A stretch of DNA of 64,000 bases from Luxibacter massiliensis (GCF_900604355.1 NZ_UWOE01000001.1:2294001-2358000), one strand, 5' to 3'. Shown: positions 53,936 through 63,702, counted from the stretch's first letter. The notes: a model not told the origin generated them from the sequence alone. Numbers and translations are program-made.

Positions 53936-55429
53936 CTACACCTCCACTTTCAAAATTTCTTTTACGGCGTCCTTCATCTTATCCACATCACATTCCCTTG
54001 TATGCAGAATCTCTGCATCCTGAATTTCCCGGATCGCTTTGGGCACCTCTACTTTAGACAGCCTTTCCAGCTCTCCAATCATGGAAAGCTCATCGCCGCA
54101 ACCATCTGAATCCCCGATCGCAGCCATTACACTCCCCACAAATTTATACGGACTTGCAGTGGAAGCAATCAGGACTTTGGTAGTATCCCCGGTCTTTTCC
54201 CTGTAATCCCTGCATACATGGGCGGCAACTGCTGTATGGGTGTCCATCACATACCCGGTGGAACGGTATGTATCCCGGATTGTCTGCCTTGTCTCCTCCT
54301 CCGTTGCATAGCCTCCGGTAAAATCTTGCAGCCTTTCCCGCATCTGCGGCGTAATTTCGTATTCTCCCTCCCGCGCAAGCTGTTCCATCAGCTGGGCATT
54401 GGCCTCTGCGTCCTGGCCCGCGATTGTATAAATCAGGCGCTCTAGGTTACTGGAAATCAAAATATCCATAGAGGGGGAGGAGGTCAGTACAAAGTCACGG
54501 TTCCGGTCATATTTGCCTGTCCTGAAGAAATCATACAGTACTTTATTTTCATTGGAAGCACAGATTAATCTGTCAATAGGCACTCCCATCTGTTTTGCAT
54601 AATAAGCAGCTAATATGTTCCCAAAATTCCCGGTTGGAACTGTCACATGGATCCTCTCATTTTTTTCAATTTCCCCATTTTGGAGAAGTTTTGCATATGC
54701 ATATACATAATACACAACCTGGGGGACTAGGCGCCCGATGTTGATAGAATTAGCGGAAGAAAACTGATATCCAGCCTCATTAAGGGCACTTTTTAGCGCC
54801 TGATCCTCAAACAATGCCTTCACTCCGCTCTGCGCATTGTCAAAATTCCCATGGATTGCAACTACAAAGGTATTTTTGCCCTTCTGTGTTACCATCTGCA
54901 GTTCCTGGACTTTGCTCACCCCATCTTTCGGGTAAAATACAATGATTTTTGTACCCAAAACATCGGCAAACCCAGCCAGGGCGGCTTTCCCTGTGTCACC
55001 CGAGGTGGCAGTCAGAATCACAATCTCCTTTGTCACATTATTTTTCCGCGCTGCAGTTGTAAGCAGATGGGGGAGGATAGAAAGTGCCATATCTTTAAAA
55101 GCAATTGTGGCGCCGTGGAACAGCTCAAGATGATAGGTATCCCCCACCTTTACCAGAGGGGCAATCAGTTCCGTATCAAATTTGTCATCGTATGCTTTTT
55201 CAATACATTCTTTGAGCTCCTCCTCTGTAAAATCAGGCAGGAACTGCTTCATGACCACATAAGCTGTTTCCTGATATGTCATATCCTTTAATTCGTCCAT
55301 TGCCACATCCAGTTTTGGAATGTAAGCAGGCACAAACAACCCGCCATCTTCTGCAAGTCCTTTCAGAATGGCCTGCGAGGCTGTAACTGTTTTCTCTGCA
55401 TTCCTGGTGCTTCTGTATAATAGATCCAT
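53936..55429 (-). CDS. thrC: Threonine synthase
   Basis: 497 residues from ATG 55429 (MDLLYRSTRNAEKTVTASQA); the longer frame to 55501 would run through its promoter. The PLP lysine is in HGATIAFKDMALS; the substrate and cofactor loops TATSGDTGKAAL and VPTGNFGNILAAYYAK are clear. It converts O-phosphohomoserine to threonine. With asd and leuCD in the same window it marks an amino-acid synthesis neighbourhood. It has its own promoter (55473-55501). Confidence 0.96.
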   Translation of the reverse strand: MDLLYRSTRNAEKTVTASQAILKGLAEDGGLFVPAYIPKLDVAMDELKDMTYQETAYVVMKQFLPDFTEEELKECIEKAYDDKFDTELIAPLVKVGDTYHLELFHGATIAFKDMALSILPHLLTTAARKNNVTKEIVILTATSGDTGKAALAGFADVLGTKIIVFYPKDGVSKVQELQMVTQKGKNTFVVAIHGNFDNAQSGVKALFEDQALKSALNEAGYQFSSANSINIGRLVPQVVYYVYAYAKLLQNGEIEKNERIHVTVPTGNFGNILAAYYAKQMGVPIDRLICASNENKVLYDFFRTGKYDRNRDFVLTSSPSMDILISSNLERLIYTIAGQDAEANAQLMEQLAREGEYEITPQMRERLQDFTGGYATEEETRQTIRDTYRSTGYVMDTHTAVAAHVCRDYREKTGDTTKVLIASTASPYKFVGSVMAAIGDSDGCGDELSMIGELERLSKVEVPKAIREIQDAEILHTRECDVDKMKDAVKEILKVEV

Positions 55430-55472
55430 CCTTTTACCCTCTTTTTCTTTCTTCACTGTGTTACTGCACTGC

Positions 55473-55501
55473 ATTATACCATATGTTTCAACTTTAATCA
55501 A
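55473..55501 (-). promoter_or_regulatory. thrC promoter overlapping the nhaC stop
   Basis: Minus strand: TTGATT (55501-55496), 17 bp, TATAAT (55478-55473), 43 bp before the thrC ATG. The TGA of the upstream antiporter gene lies within the -35 hexamer. Confidence 0.75.
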
Positions 55502-56796
55502 TTTTGTTTGCGGAACAGAATAAACAGAATCCCACTCACTGCCATCAATACCGGATAAAATAAATATGGCATGATATGGAAAGGAGTCAGCCCTGTCAGG
55601 CTGGCCGCTGATAGAAGCTGCGCACCATAGGGGATCATCCCCTGCCCCACAGAGGTAAAAATATCAAGCAAGGAGGCGGAACGCTTCGGGCTAATGTCAA
55701 ATTCATCGCTGATTTCTTTTGCGATAGGGCCGGCCATCACGATGGCTACCGTATTATTTGCGGTACACAAATCTACAAATAAGGCCAGCAGGGCGATTCC
55801 CACCTCCCCGCCTTTCCTGCCTTTAATCCTGCTTTTTATCAGGTTCAGTATGAACAGAATCCCTCCGTACTCTTTTACCAGGGCCACAATACAGGCCACC
55901 ACAATGGAAATTACAGTGATATCATACATAGATGTCACACCGTCCCCTACCACGGCAAAAATATCCATAGGCGCAATGCTCCCCGCTGCCACGCCGACTG
56001 CCAGGGATACGGCTGTTCCGCCTATAAGAACAAGGAATACATTGATCCCCACCAGCGCACCGATTAGGACAAGTATATAGGGCAGCACCTTCCACAGGCT
56101 ATAATCCATGGCCGAGGACAGCGTAAACTCTGCATTGCGGGTTATAAGCCAGAAAATCACGATTGTAATGACCGCCGCCGGAAGCACGATCAGGAAATTA
56201 GCCTTAAACTTGTCCTTCATCTCACACCCCTGGGTCTTGACTGCCGCTATCGTGGTGTCAGAAATCATGGAAAGGTTATCTCCAAACATGGCCCCGCAGA
56301 CCACTGCCCCGATACAAATTGCCAGGGAAAAGCCTGTCTTTTCATGAATCCCAACGGCAATGGGCGCCAGGGCGGCAATTGTCCCCATGGACGTCCCCAT
56401 AGAAACAGAAATAAAGCAGCCTATGACGAATAAACCTACAACAGCAACCTGTGCGGGCAGGACAGACAGGCCTAAGTTCACTGTGCTCTCTACGCCCCCG
56501 GCTGCTGTCACTGCACCTGAAAACCCGCCGGCACACAGGAAAATAAGGCTCATAGTCACAATATTCTCATCTCCCACCCCGCCGGCTATAATCTTCAGTT
56601 TATCCGCAAAACTCAACTTCCTATTCTGTAAAAACGCCACGAATAGGGCAATTAAAAACCCTACGATTGCGGGCATTGCATAAAAATCCCCTGCCACAAT
56701 CCCGGATCCCAGAAAAATAACAAGAAACACTGCAATTGGGAGCAGGGCCCATGCCCGGCCCTGTGCCTGCCTAACATCTATATTGTCCTGTTTCAT
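55498..56796 (-). CDS. NhaC-family Na+/H+ (or Na+/substrate) antiporter
   Basis: 432 residues, 11-13 membrane helices. Blocks such as SVSMGTSMGTIAALAPIAVG, GDNLSMISDTTIAAVKTQG and VDLCTANNTVAIVMAGPIA are typical of NhaC proteins. Some members exchange organic acids or amino acids rather than just protons. It overlaps trmB by one base (TGATG; a GTG at 56799 is an alternative) and is the last gene of the OCD/IlvD-like operon, so it may move that pathway's substrate. Confidence 0.88.
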   Translation of the reverse strand: MKQDNIDVRQAQGRAWALLPIAVFLVIFLGSGIVAGDFYAMPAIVGFLIALFVAFLQNRKLSFADKLKIIAGGVGDENIVTMSLIFLCAGGFSGAVTAAGGVESTVNLGLSVLPAQVAVVGLFVIGCFISVSMGTSMGTIAALAPIAVGIHEKTGFSLAICIGAVVCGAMFGDNLSMISDTTIAAVKTQGCEMKDKFKANFLIVLPAAVITIVIFWLITRNAEFTLSSAMDYSLWKVLPYILVLIGALVGINVFLVLIGGTAVSLAVGVAAGSIAPMDIFAVVGDGVTSMYDITVISIVVACIVALVKEYGGILFILNLIKSRIKGRKGGEVGIALLALFVDLCTANNTVAIVMAGPIAKEISDEFDISPKRSASLLDIFTSVGQGMIPYGAQLLSAASLTGLTPFHIMPYLFYPVLMAVSGILFILFRKQN

Positions 56797-57611
56797 CACA
56801 TACCCTCTCTCTTCCTAAATATTTCACGTATCTTATGAAAATCTTCGCCCAGCTCCTTTTGCATCTGTGCCCCAAACATCTCTGCATTTTTATAGAAATA
56901 TATGTCATGCCGTACACACTCGGCCGCCATAGCCACCATGGGCCTGGATCTGGTCCAGATCACCTCGGAGACAGAATCATTAATAATCTGCCCAAAAACC
57001 ACTTCCCGGCCGTCAGAAACCAGGGTCAGGAAACGCCCTCCCATCTCCTGCCGCTTCTCATCCAGCATACCATGGCGGCAGTAATGCCGGAGGGGAATAT
57101 CCCCCTCTTCACCGAAGTAGACAATGCCCATAGGGACGCCCCGGGCCTCCAGGCTATGTATCTCCATGAGCACCTTTGGCAAATCCTCTGCCCATATCTG
57201 CAGCAGCAGCTCTGATTTTGTATTCTTAAGGATATTCCGGCATTTGGCAAAAACATTGTCATGCTCCTTGATATGCCAAAATTCTTCCAAGTCTGTCTCA
57301 GCCCTATAATTATACAGATTTTTATTCAGCGTGCCGAGAGTAGCCTCTGTCTCATCCAGGACCCGGCTGGAAATTTCTTCTATAGGCACTGCAGCATAGC
57401 GGTTCGAAGTATCCCCCTCAGAATACAATATAAATCCTTTTATGACAAGAGATTCCAGGATATTGTAAATTTTTGACCGGGGGACAGCTGAATATTTGCT
57501 GGCCTCATAGCCAGAAGCACTTCCCTTTTTCAGAAGGGTCAGGTATACTTTGGCCTCGGCGTCCGTAAGTCCTATTTTCCTTAGTAAAAAAATTGTATCT
57601 TCTAATAGCAT
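56796..57611 (-). CDS. TrmB-family transcriptional regulator
   Basis: 271 residues. The N-terminal winged helix (GLTDAEAKVYLTLLKKGSAS, VPRSKIYNILESL) is the TrmB type, followed by a short coiled coil and a sensor domain (about 105-265) like the sugar or ligand-binding half of TrmB, with EFWHIKEHDNVFAKCRNIL. GGAG precedes the ATG. It lies inside the operon it probably controls; a 7-bp-armed palindrome at the operon promoter (60340-60368) is the candidate operator. Most TrmB proteins bind sugars, but short ones in Clostridia are untested. Confidence 0.9.
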   Translation of the reverse strand: MLLEDTIFLLRKIGLTDAEAKVYLTLLKKGSASGYEASKYSAVPRSKIYNILESLVIKGFILYSEGDTSNRYAAVPIEEISSRVLDETEATLGTLNKNLYNYRAETDLEEFWHIKEHDNVFAKCRNILKNTKSELLLQIWAEDLPKVLMEIHSLEARGVPMGIVYFGEEGDIPLRHYCRHGMLDEKRQEMGGRFLTLVSDGREVVFGQIINDSVSEVIWTRSRPMVAMAAECVRHDIYFYKNAEMFGAQMQKELGEDFHKIREIFRKREGM

Positions 57612-57653
57612 GGCCCAGCTCCTTTCTATTCAATCCCCCAAGCCTTCCTCTTT

Positions 57654-59312
57654 CTAAATACTCTTGTTCGGCCATGGCTGCATGGCTCCGCCTTCCTCAG
57701 CCGGCCTGCAGTTTCTTGCAAACAGGTTCAGGCAGCCCTTCTCCTCCTTCAGAGGCGGGCATGTCCACTTCTCCCTTCTGGCCGCCAGTTCCTGGTCTGG
57801 GACGAGCAAATCCACTTTCCCTCCAGGGATATCTATCACGATTTCATCCCCCTCTTCCACTAGGGCGATGTTCCCTCCGTCATATGCCTCAGGCGACACA
57901 TGTCCCACAATAGCGCCATAATTAAAACCGGAAAACCTGGCATCGGACACCAACCCCACACTGGTATGCAGGCCATGGCCGATCAGTGCGTCTATGCTCA
58001 GCATTAATTCTTTCATCCCCGGAGCGCCTTTACAGCCCTCATAACGGATTACAATAATATCGCCTGGGACGATTTCCCCTGCTTCTATGGCCTCAAAAGC
58101 ACTTCTGTCCCCCTCAAATACTTTCGCCTTTCCCCGGATATATTTTACTGGTTCAGGAACCGCGGTGGGGCGCACAATGGCGCCCTTGGGTGAAAGATTC
58201 CCTCTCAGTATTTTCAGGCCAGGTTCCTGGAACAGAGGGTTTTCTATGGAATGGATGACTTCATTTGCCTGTGCCTTTACATGAGACAGGTATTCCCCCC
58301 AATTGCCCCCGTCCATCATGGGCGCCTCAGTAAACAGGCGGCTCTCCAGCATTTTCATCACATTCGGAACACCCCCTGCATAGTGGAAGTCCACGACTGT
58401 ATATGGCCCGCTTGGGATGACGGCATTGATGCATGGTATCTCCTGTGCATACTTCTCAAAGTCTTTCAGCGTTATATCAATCCCCAGTTCATAAGCCATT
58501 GTGAGGATATGAAGTACAGCATTGGTGGAGCCTGCCACTGCCATATCAAACATAATGGAATTCAGCAGGACTTCTTTTGTAATTAGGTCAGAAGGCCTGC
58601 GCCCTTCTTTCACCAAACGGACTGCAAACTTGCCTGCCTCCCGGGCCTGCCTAAGCTTCCTGTTATCCGAGGCAGGTATAGTGGAAGTTCCAGGCATGAC
58701 CAGATTCATGACTTCCCCCAGCATCTGCATGGTGTTGGCCGTCCCCATAGACGGGCAGGCCCCAAAAGAAGGGCATACCGCCTCCTCCAGCTCCATAAGT
58801 TCCTCCTCTGAAGAGCCTGAGAACCTGGCCACATCCAGGTCGGCCTCCACGACTGTCTTACCGCAATGCTGCCCTGGCTGCATAGACCCGCCTGTTACTA
58901 TCATAGAAGGAATGTTCATCCTTGCCGCGGCCAGATAACAGCCTGCGATAATATTATCACAGGAGGCAACCATCACAAGGCCGTCAAAATTATGTACCCT
59001 TGATACAAACTCCACAGACATTGCCACAATATCCCTTCCCACCTGTTCATATTTCAGTTCTTCCGCACCGTTTGCTATATTCCCGCAGGTTGCCGGGATC
59101 CCAAATTCTACGGGTACGCCCCCTGCCGCCCAGATGCCCTGCTTGACAGCCTCCGCAATCTGCCTTAAATGTGCACTTCCCGGTGAACCCTCCATATAAG
59201 AATTGGGCACCCCTATATGAGGCTTCTTTCTTATATCTTCATCTGTGTATCCTGCTGCCTTCATCATAACACGGCGGTGTGCCGCCTCTGTGCCATTCCA
59301 ATACGCTTCCAT
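57654..59312 (-). CDS. Divergent IlvD/Edd-family dehydratase
   Basis: 552 residues from ATG 59312 (MEAYWNGTEAAHRR), 8 bp after AGGAGG. The overall IlvD fold is clear: PHIGVPNSYMEGSPGSAHL, CPSFGACPSMGTANTM, IRYEGCKGAPGM (metal Glu kept) and DARFSG (catalytic Ser kept). But DDGIAMG of normal dihydroxy-acid dehydratase is CGNIANG here, losing the metal-binding Asp, and CDKI is CDNI, losing the carbamylated Lys; the first iron-sulfur Cys (CNSY) is PNSY. It is therefore unlikely to make branched-chain amino acids. Operon context (OCD reductase, TrmB, antiporter) suggests dehydration of another hydroxy acid or hydroxy amino acid. Confidence 0.88.
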   Translation of the reverse strand: MEAYWNGTEAAHRRVMMKAAGYTDEDIRKKPHIGVPNSYMEGSPGSAHLRQIAEAVKQGIWAAGGVPVEFGIPATCGNIANGAEELKYEQVGRDIVAMSVEFVSRVHNFDGLVMVASCDNIIAGCYLAAARMNIPSMIVTGGSMQPGQHCGKTVVEADLDVARFSGSSEEELMELEEAVCPSFGACPSMGTANTMQMLGEVMNLVMPGTSTIPASDNRKLRQAREAGKFAVRLVKEGRRPSDLITKEVLLNSIMFDMAVAGSTNAVLHILTMAYELGIDITLKDFEKYAQEIPCINAVIPSGPYTVVDFHYAGGVPNVMKMLESRLFTEAPMMDGGNWGEYLSHVKAQANEVIHSIENPLFQEPGLKILRGNLSPKGAIVRPTAVPEPVKYIRGKAKVFEGDRSAFEAIEAGEIVPGDIIVIRYEGCKGAPGMKELMLSIDALIGHGLHTSVGLVSDARFSGFNYGAIVGHVSPEAYDGGNIALVEEGDEIVIDIPGGKVDLLVPDQELAARREKWTCPPLKEEKGCLNLFARNCRPAEEGGAMQPWPNKSI

Positions 59313-59324
59313 CTCCATGACCTC

Positions 59325-60311
59325 CTAATTCCACTCTGTCCCTGCGCCCTTACTGAGGGCCTTATCATAAATCCTCTTAGCCGCCATCAAGTCCTGGGTT
59401 CCGATTCCCACTGTCTTAAACACAATAATATCTGTGTCATTGAGCCGCCCTGCCAAATTCCCTGCCAGCACCTCTCCCAAATCGCCAGTAAAATCCTCCT
59501 CTGAAATCATCCCCTCCTGAAGGGGTATCAAAATATCCCCTGCTTCTGAAAGTACTGCTTCCCTGGAATCAAAATAGATTCCGGCGGCTCTCCTTAATAT
59601 AACTGGGTCCATCTCCTGCATATGGGGCTGGTAGGAACCCACACAGCTGACAGTCGCGCCGGCTTTCACCCTGCTGCCGTCAAAAACAGGCTTTCTGGCA
59701 GGTGTCACGCAGACAAGAAGATCGGCCCCATCCACCGCTTCGCCAGAACTCTTGGCGGCAAGAACCTTGGCCCCATATCCCGCCAGTTCCTGATTCATCT
59801 GCTCTACAAATGTGTTCAGCCTGTCTGTATCCAGGTCAAATACCCAGACCTCCTTTAGATTTCTTACTGCCAGCATGGCCTCCAGCTGTGCAGCCGCCTG
59901 CCCTCCTGTGCCTATGAGCGCGCCTTTTACACAGTTCTTTTTCGCCAGCACATCGAAAGCAGCCCCGGTGGCTGCCCCGGTCCTTAGCTGTGTCACATAA
60001 GTGCCGTCCAGCACACTGACCACTGTCCCATTGGAGGCATCCAGCAAAAGCACCTGGGCTGGGGTTGTGGGAAGTCCTTTCTCTATATTTTTCGGAAATA
60101 CGCTCACCACTTTTAAACAGGCGGTATCCAATGCCTCCACGTAAGAGGGCATGAACAGCATGGCCCCGTCATGCCTGGGAGCCTGAATATTGGTGCGCAG
60201 GGGCACCTGGCTCTTCCCCTCCGAGAAAAGGCGGAAAGCCTCCTTGACAGCCTCCACCGCTTCCTTCATGGAAAACACTTCTCTGATATCTTTCTTTGAC
60301 AATAACAGCAT
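59325..60311 (-). CDS. Ornithine cyclodeaminase/mu-crystallin-family reductase
   Basis: 328 residues. NAD(P) motif GTGGQAAAQLEAM, substrate-side blocks QLRTGAATGAAFDVL, VSCVGSYQPHMQEMD and the C-terminal KTVGIGTQDLMAAK are of the OCD/mu-crystallin family. Members include ornithine cyclodeaminase, alanine dehydrogenase, ketimine and iminosuccinate reductases. Here it is first in an operon with an IlvD-like dehydratase, so reduction (or formation) of an imino acid is plausible. GGAGGAAGG precedes the ATG; a strong promoter and palindrome lie upstream. Confidence 0.9.
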   Translation of the reverse strand: MLLLSKKDIREVFSMKEAVEAVKEAFRLFSEGKSQVPLRTNIQAPRHDGAMLFMPSYVEALDTACLKVVSVFPKNIEKGLPTTPAQVLLLDASNGTVVSVLDGTYVTQLRTGAATGAAFDVLAKKNCVKGALIGTGGQAAAQLEAMLAVRNLKEVWVFDLDTDRLNTFVEQMNQELAGYGAKVLAAKSSGEAVDGADLLVCVTPARKPVFDGSRVKAGATVSCVGSYQPHMQEMDPVILRRAAGIYFDSREAVLSEAGDILIPLQEGMISEEDFTGDLGEVLAGNLAGRLNDTDIIVFKTVGIGTQDLMAAKRIYDKALSKGAGTEWN

Positions 60312-60339
60312 ATCCTTCCTCCTTCCAAATACAGGGCTG

Positions 60340-60411
60340 TACTAAAAATATAGTATCCCCCTTTAGTAACTATTATTGATTTAATTATAGCAAAGGGGAG
60401 GGCATTGTCAA
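60340..60411 (-). promoter_or_regulatory. OCD operon promoter and candidate TrmB operator
   Basis: Minus strand: TTGACA (60411-60406), 16 bp, TATAAT (60389-60384). Downstream, TACTAAA (60340-60346) and TTTAGTA (60362-60368) form a perfect 7-bp inverted repeat spaced 15 bp, with a related TATAGTAT between them. The position over the transcription start suggests repression by the TrmB protein of the operon. Confidence 0.7.
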
Positions 60412-60489
60412 TACACTTTCCCTGGAGTGCTTTTACTTTACAGACAGTACTTTGCCACAAAACAAGAAATCCATTAGAATTTCCTATAA

Positions 60490-60534
60490 AGTAAAAGAAC
60501 TGCACACCCTCCATCCCTGGATCTCGTGTGCAGT
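60490..60534 (-). terminator. leuCD terminator
   Basis: ACTGCACAC (60499-60507) pairs with GTGTGCAGT (60526-60534); on the minus strand TCTTTTACTTT follows. It lies 20 bp after the leuD stop and separates leuCD from the OCD operon. Confidence 0.82.
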
Positions 60535-60553
60535 CCCTATAAAACCGAAATCT

Positions 60554-61048
60554 TTATTTCCCTTTTTTACTGTTGGTATATTTCACAAGTCCTCCCGCCG
60601 CTATCAGCTTCTGCATAAATTCCGGGAATGGCTGGCCCTGAAATTCCGTCCCTTTTGTCCTGTTATAAATTTTTCCGCTGTCAAAATCCACCTCGACTTC
60701 ATCCCCCGCTTCAATGCCCTTCGCCGCCTCCGGACATTCAATGATGGGCAATCCGATATTAATGGCATTGCGGTAAAAAATCCTTGCAAATGTCTCTGCT
60801 ATAACACAGCTTACCCCAGCCGTTTTCAGGCAGAGAGGGGCGTGCTCACGGGAAGATCCACAGCCAAAATTTTTGTTTGCCACGATCAAATCGCCAGGCT
60901 GTACCTTTTTGACAAATTCCGGGTCAATATCAGCCATTGCATGGCTTGCAAGCTCCTGGGCGTCAAAGGAATTCAGATACCTGGCCGGAATGATCACATC
61001 TGTGTCCACATTATCCCCATACTTAAAAACATGTCCCAACGCTTTCAT
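60554..61048 (-). CDS. leuD: 3-isopropylmalate dehydratase small subunit
   Basis: 164 residues, the short archaeal/clostridial LeuD form. Blocks: [29 protein letters not shown] and [16 protein letters not shown]. It provides the swivelling domain that completes the aconitase-type active site with LeuC, isomerising 2- to 3-isopropylmalate in leucine synthesis; citramalate or homoaconitate isomerisation cannot be excluded from sequence. It overlaps leuC by one base. Confidence 0.93.
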   Translation of the reverse strand: MKALGHVFKYGDNVDTDVIIPARYLNSFDAQELASHAMADIDPEFVKKVQPGDLIVANKNFGCGSSREHAPLCLKTAGVSCVIAETFARIFYRNAINIGLPIIECPEAAKGIEAGDEVEVDFDSGKIYNRTKGTEFQGQPFPEFMQKLIAAGGLVKYTNSKKGK

Positions 61049-62322
61049 TATCTGTCACCTACTTTCTCTGGATTCGCAATATACCCTGCAATCGCACTGG
61101 CAGCGGCCACCTCCGGGGATGCCAGATAAATCAGGGAATCCACATGGCCCATTCTTCCTACAAAATTACGGTTTGTGGTAGAAACACATTTTTCCCCTGC
61201 CGCCATAACTCCCATATGGCCTCCCATACAGGGGCCGCAGCTTGGAGTGTTGACTGCACAGCCTGCATCTACAAAAATGTCCATAAGTCCTTCCGCAATA
61301 CATTGCTTATATATATTCTGGGTGGCAGGTATCACCATCACCCGCACATCCCTGTGTACCTGATGTCCCTTCAAAATTGCCGCTGCACGGCGCATATCCT
61401 CCATTCTTCCGTTTGTACATGAACCAATTACGACCTGTTCAATCTGAATAGGTTCCATGGATTCAATCTCGTCTATGGTTTTTGCATTGCCGGGAAGATG
61501 AGGGAAGGCCACTGTCGGCCTGACCTTGGACAAATCGATTGTGATTACCTCTTCATACTCTGCGTCTGCATCTGCCTCGTATACTTTATACTCTTTTACA
61601 GAGTGCTCCTTCATATAAGTCTCCGCTTTTTCATCTACGGGAAAAATACCATTTTTGGCCCCTGCTTCGATTGCCATATTTGCCATTGTAAACCGGTCAT
61701 CCATGGACAGTTCTTTTATCCCGTCCCCAGTAAATTCCATAGATTTGTATAGGGCGCCGTCCACTCCGATTTTTCCTATAATATGTATGATAATATCCTT
61801 GCCGCTTACATAGGGCCCTGGCTTTCCAGTCAGTTCAAACTTCAGGGCGCTGGGTACCTTGAACCAGAGTTCGCCCATAGCCATGCCTGTTGCAATATCT
61901 GTAGTGCCCACCCCTGTTGAGAAGGCGCCCAGTGCGCCATATGTACATGTATGGGAATCCGCCCCAATGATACACTCACCTGCAACAACCACCCCGGCCT
62001 CCGGCAGGATTGCATGCTCCACTCCAGATTTCCCCTGTTCAAAATACCATTTAAGTCCCTGCTCCCTGGCAAACTCACGGATAGCCTTAGAATTCTCTGC
62101 TGACTTGATATCTTTATTCGGTGTAAAATGATCTGGGACCAGAACCACTTTATCCTTATCGTAAACCTTGTCCGCCATTTCACTGAAAATAGGCAGAGCC
62201 ATGGGCCCGGTAATATCATTTGCCATCACCACATCTAATTTTGCTTCTATCAGCTGCCCCGCAGCCACCGACTCCAGTCCCGCGTGCGCAGCAAGGATCT
62301 TCTGCGTCATTGTCATTCCCAT
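61048..62322 (-). CDS. leuC: 3-isopropylmalate dehydratase large subunit
   Basis: 424 residues from ATG 62322 ([15 protein letters not shown]), 8 bp after AGGAGG; a GTG at 62328 is before that site. Substrate and cluster motifs: [26 protein letters not shown] and [14 protein letters not shown], giving the three cysteines of the 4Fe-4S cluster. It works with LeuD. It follows asd after a 139-bp gap that holds a GCTGACG/CGTCAGC inverted repeat but no obvious terminator. Confidence 0.94.
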   Translation of the reverse strand: MGMTMTQKILAAHAGLESVAAGQLIEAKLDVVMANDITGPMALPIFSEMADKVYDKDKVVLVPDHFTPNKDIKSAENSKAIREFAREQGLKWYFEQGKSGVEHAILPEAGVVVAGECIIGADSHTCTYGALGAFSTGVGTTDIATGMAMGELWFKVPSALKFELTGKPGPYVSGKDIIIHIIGKIGVDGALYKSMEFTGDGIKELSMDDRFTMANMAIEAGAKNGIFPVDEKAETYMKEHSVKEYKVYEADADAEYEEVITIDLSKVRPTVAFPHLPGNAKTIDEIESMEPIQIEQVVIGSCTNGRMEDMRRAAAILKGHQVHRDVRVMVIPATQNIYKQCIAEGLMDIFVDAGCAVNTPSCGPCMGGHMGVMAAGEKCVSTTNRNFVGRMGHVDSLIYLASPEVAAASAIAGYIANPEKVGDR

Positions 62323-62461
62323 ATCCACAACCTCCTCTTTTCAACAAATCCCGTCTGTCATTCTCTATATCCAGAGGATACCCTGTACGCCCTGCGCTGA
62401 CGGGCAGTCCCCATAACGTCAGCTTGTGCGGCAGGATATTCTCCAGATTGTAACTGGCTCT

Positions 62462-63547
62462 TTATTTCGCCTTAATGTAACCCTTTGCCGTCAATGCTTC
62501 CGCACAGAGGACAGCGCCTCCTGCCGCGCCCCTGACAGTATTGTGGGACAACCCTACAAACTTAAAGTCGAATAAGCTGTCCTCGCGCAGCCGTCCGATG
62601 GATACTCCCATCCCTCGCTGGAAGTCTACGTCCATTTTTACCTGCGGGCGGTTGTCGTCCTCCAGGTACTGGATAAACTGCTTTGGCGCACTGGGAAGCT
62701 CTGCCTCCTGTGGGAATCCTTGATAGCTGACCAGCCTGTCTATCAGTTCTTCCTTAGACGGCTTCTTTTCAAAATTAATAAATACCGCGGCCGTATGTCC
62801 GTTTAAAACTGGAACCCGGATACACTGGCAGGTTATTTTCGGCAGGGCAGCTTTTACGATTTCGCCGTCCTTTACCTCTCCCAGCACACGCAGGGGTTCC
62901 TGCTCGCTCTTCTCCTCCTCCCCTCCGATGTAAGGGATAATATTCTCTACCATCTCCGGCCAGTCCTGGAACGTCTTTCCGGCGCCCGATATTGCCTGAT
63001 AAGTAGTTGCCACAACCTCTTTTGGGCCAAACTCCCCCCAGGCTGCCAGACACGGGGCATAACTCTGAATGGAGCAGTTCGGCTTCACTGCTATGAATCC
63101 CCTGTCTGTTCCCAGGCGCTTCTTTTGGGCCGGAATCACATCAAAATGCCCTGCATTAATTTCCGGGACTACCATCGGCACGTCCGGCGTCCACCGGTGT
63201 GCACTATTGTTAGAAACAACTGGTGTCTCCGTCTTAGCATATGCTTCCTCAATGGCTTTAATTTCATCCTTTGTCATGTCCACCGCGCTGAACACAAAAT
63301 CCACTGTATCTGCAACCTTCTCTACCTCATTGACATTGAGTACAACCAGGCTTTTTACCTCTTCCGGCATAGGCGTATCCATTTTCCATCTTCCGCCCAC
63401 GGCTTCCTCATAAGTTTTTCCTGCAGAACGGGGGCTTGCCGCCACTGTCACCACCTGAAACCATGGATGTCTGTCAAGCAGAGATATAAATCTCTGGCCT
63501 ACCATGCCTGTTGCGCCCAAAATTCCAACTTTTAATTTCTGTTCCAT
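62462..63547 (-). CDS. asd: Aspartate-semialdehyde dehydrogenase
   Basis: 361 residues of the archaeal/fungal-like Asd class. NADP motif GILGATGMVGQRF, catalytic Cys in VKPNCSIQSYAP, active-site SNNSAHRW and the second substrate block NGHTAAVFINF. It reduces aspartyl phosphate to aspartate semialdehyde for threonine, methionine and lysine synthesis, so it feeds the thrC product seen 7 kb away. GAGGAG precedes the ATG. Confidence 0.95.
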   Translation of the reverse strand: MEQKLKVGILGATGMVGQRFISLLDRHPWFQVVTVAASPRSAGKTYEEAVGGRWKMDTPMPEEVKSLVVLNVNEVEKVADTVDFVFSAVDMTKDEIKAIEEAYAKTETPVVSNNSAHRWTPDVPMVVPEINAGHFDVIPAQKKRLGTDRGFIAVKPNCSIQSYAPCLAAWGEFGPKEVVATTYQAISGAGKTFQDWPEMVENIIPYIGGEEEKSEQEPLRVLGEVKDGEIVKAALPKITCQCIRVPVLNGHTAAVFINFEKKPSKEELIDRLVSYQGFPQEAELPSAPKQFIQYLEDDNRPQVKMDVDFQRGMGVSIGRLREDSLFDFKFVGLSHNTVRGAAGGAVLCAEALTAKGYIKAK

Positions 63548-63702
63548 ATTTCTCCTCTTTTCTATAATCCATTGTCTAATCCATTGTCTGCCTGCAAGAT
63601 ACTATTTTATGAAAATGTATACCCAAGGGGTCCCCCGTAATTCATGTACTCGGGACAGGGGACTCCATCCATTAAGGTACCGCAGGCTGGCAATGCTATT
63701 TT

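Noticed and set aside
57654..59312. Calling the IlvD-like gene a standard dihydroxy-acid dehydratase
   Set aside because: Two metal ligands and one iron-sulfur cysteine of the standard enzyme are replaced, and no ilvB, ilvC or ilvE gene is adjacent.
62323..62461. Stop-free in-frame extension after the asd stop codon, suggesting read-through or a leader peptide
   Set aside because: About 46 codons without a stop, but no start codon with a ribosome-binding site and no leucine-codon run or attenuator, so chance is sufficient.
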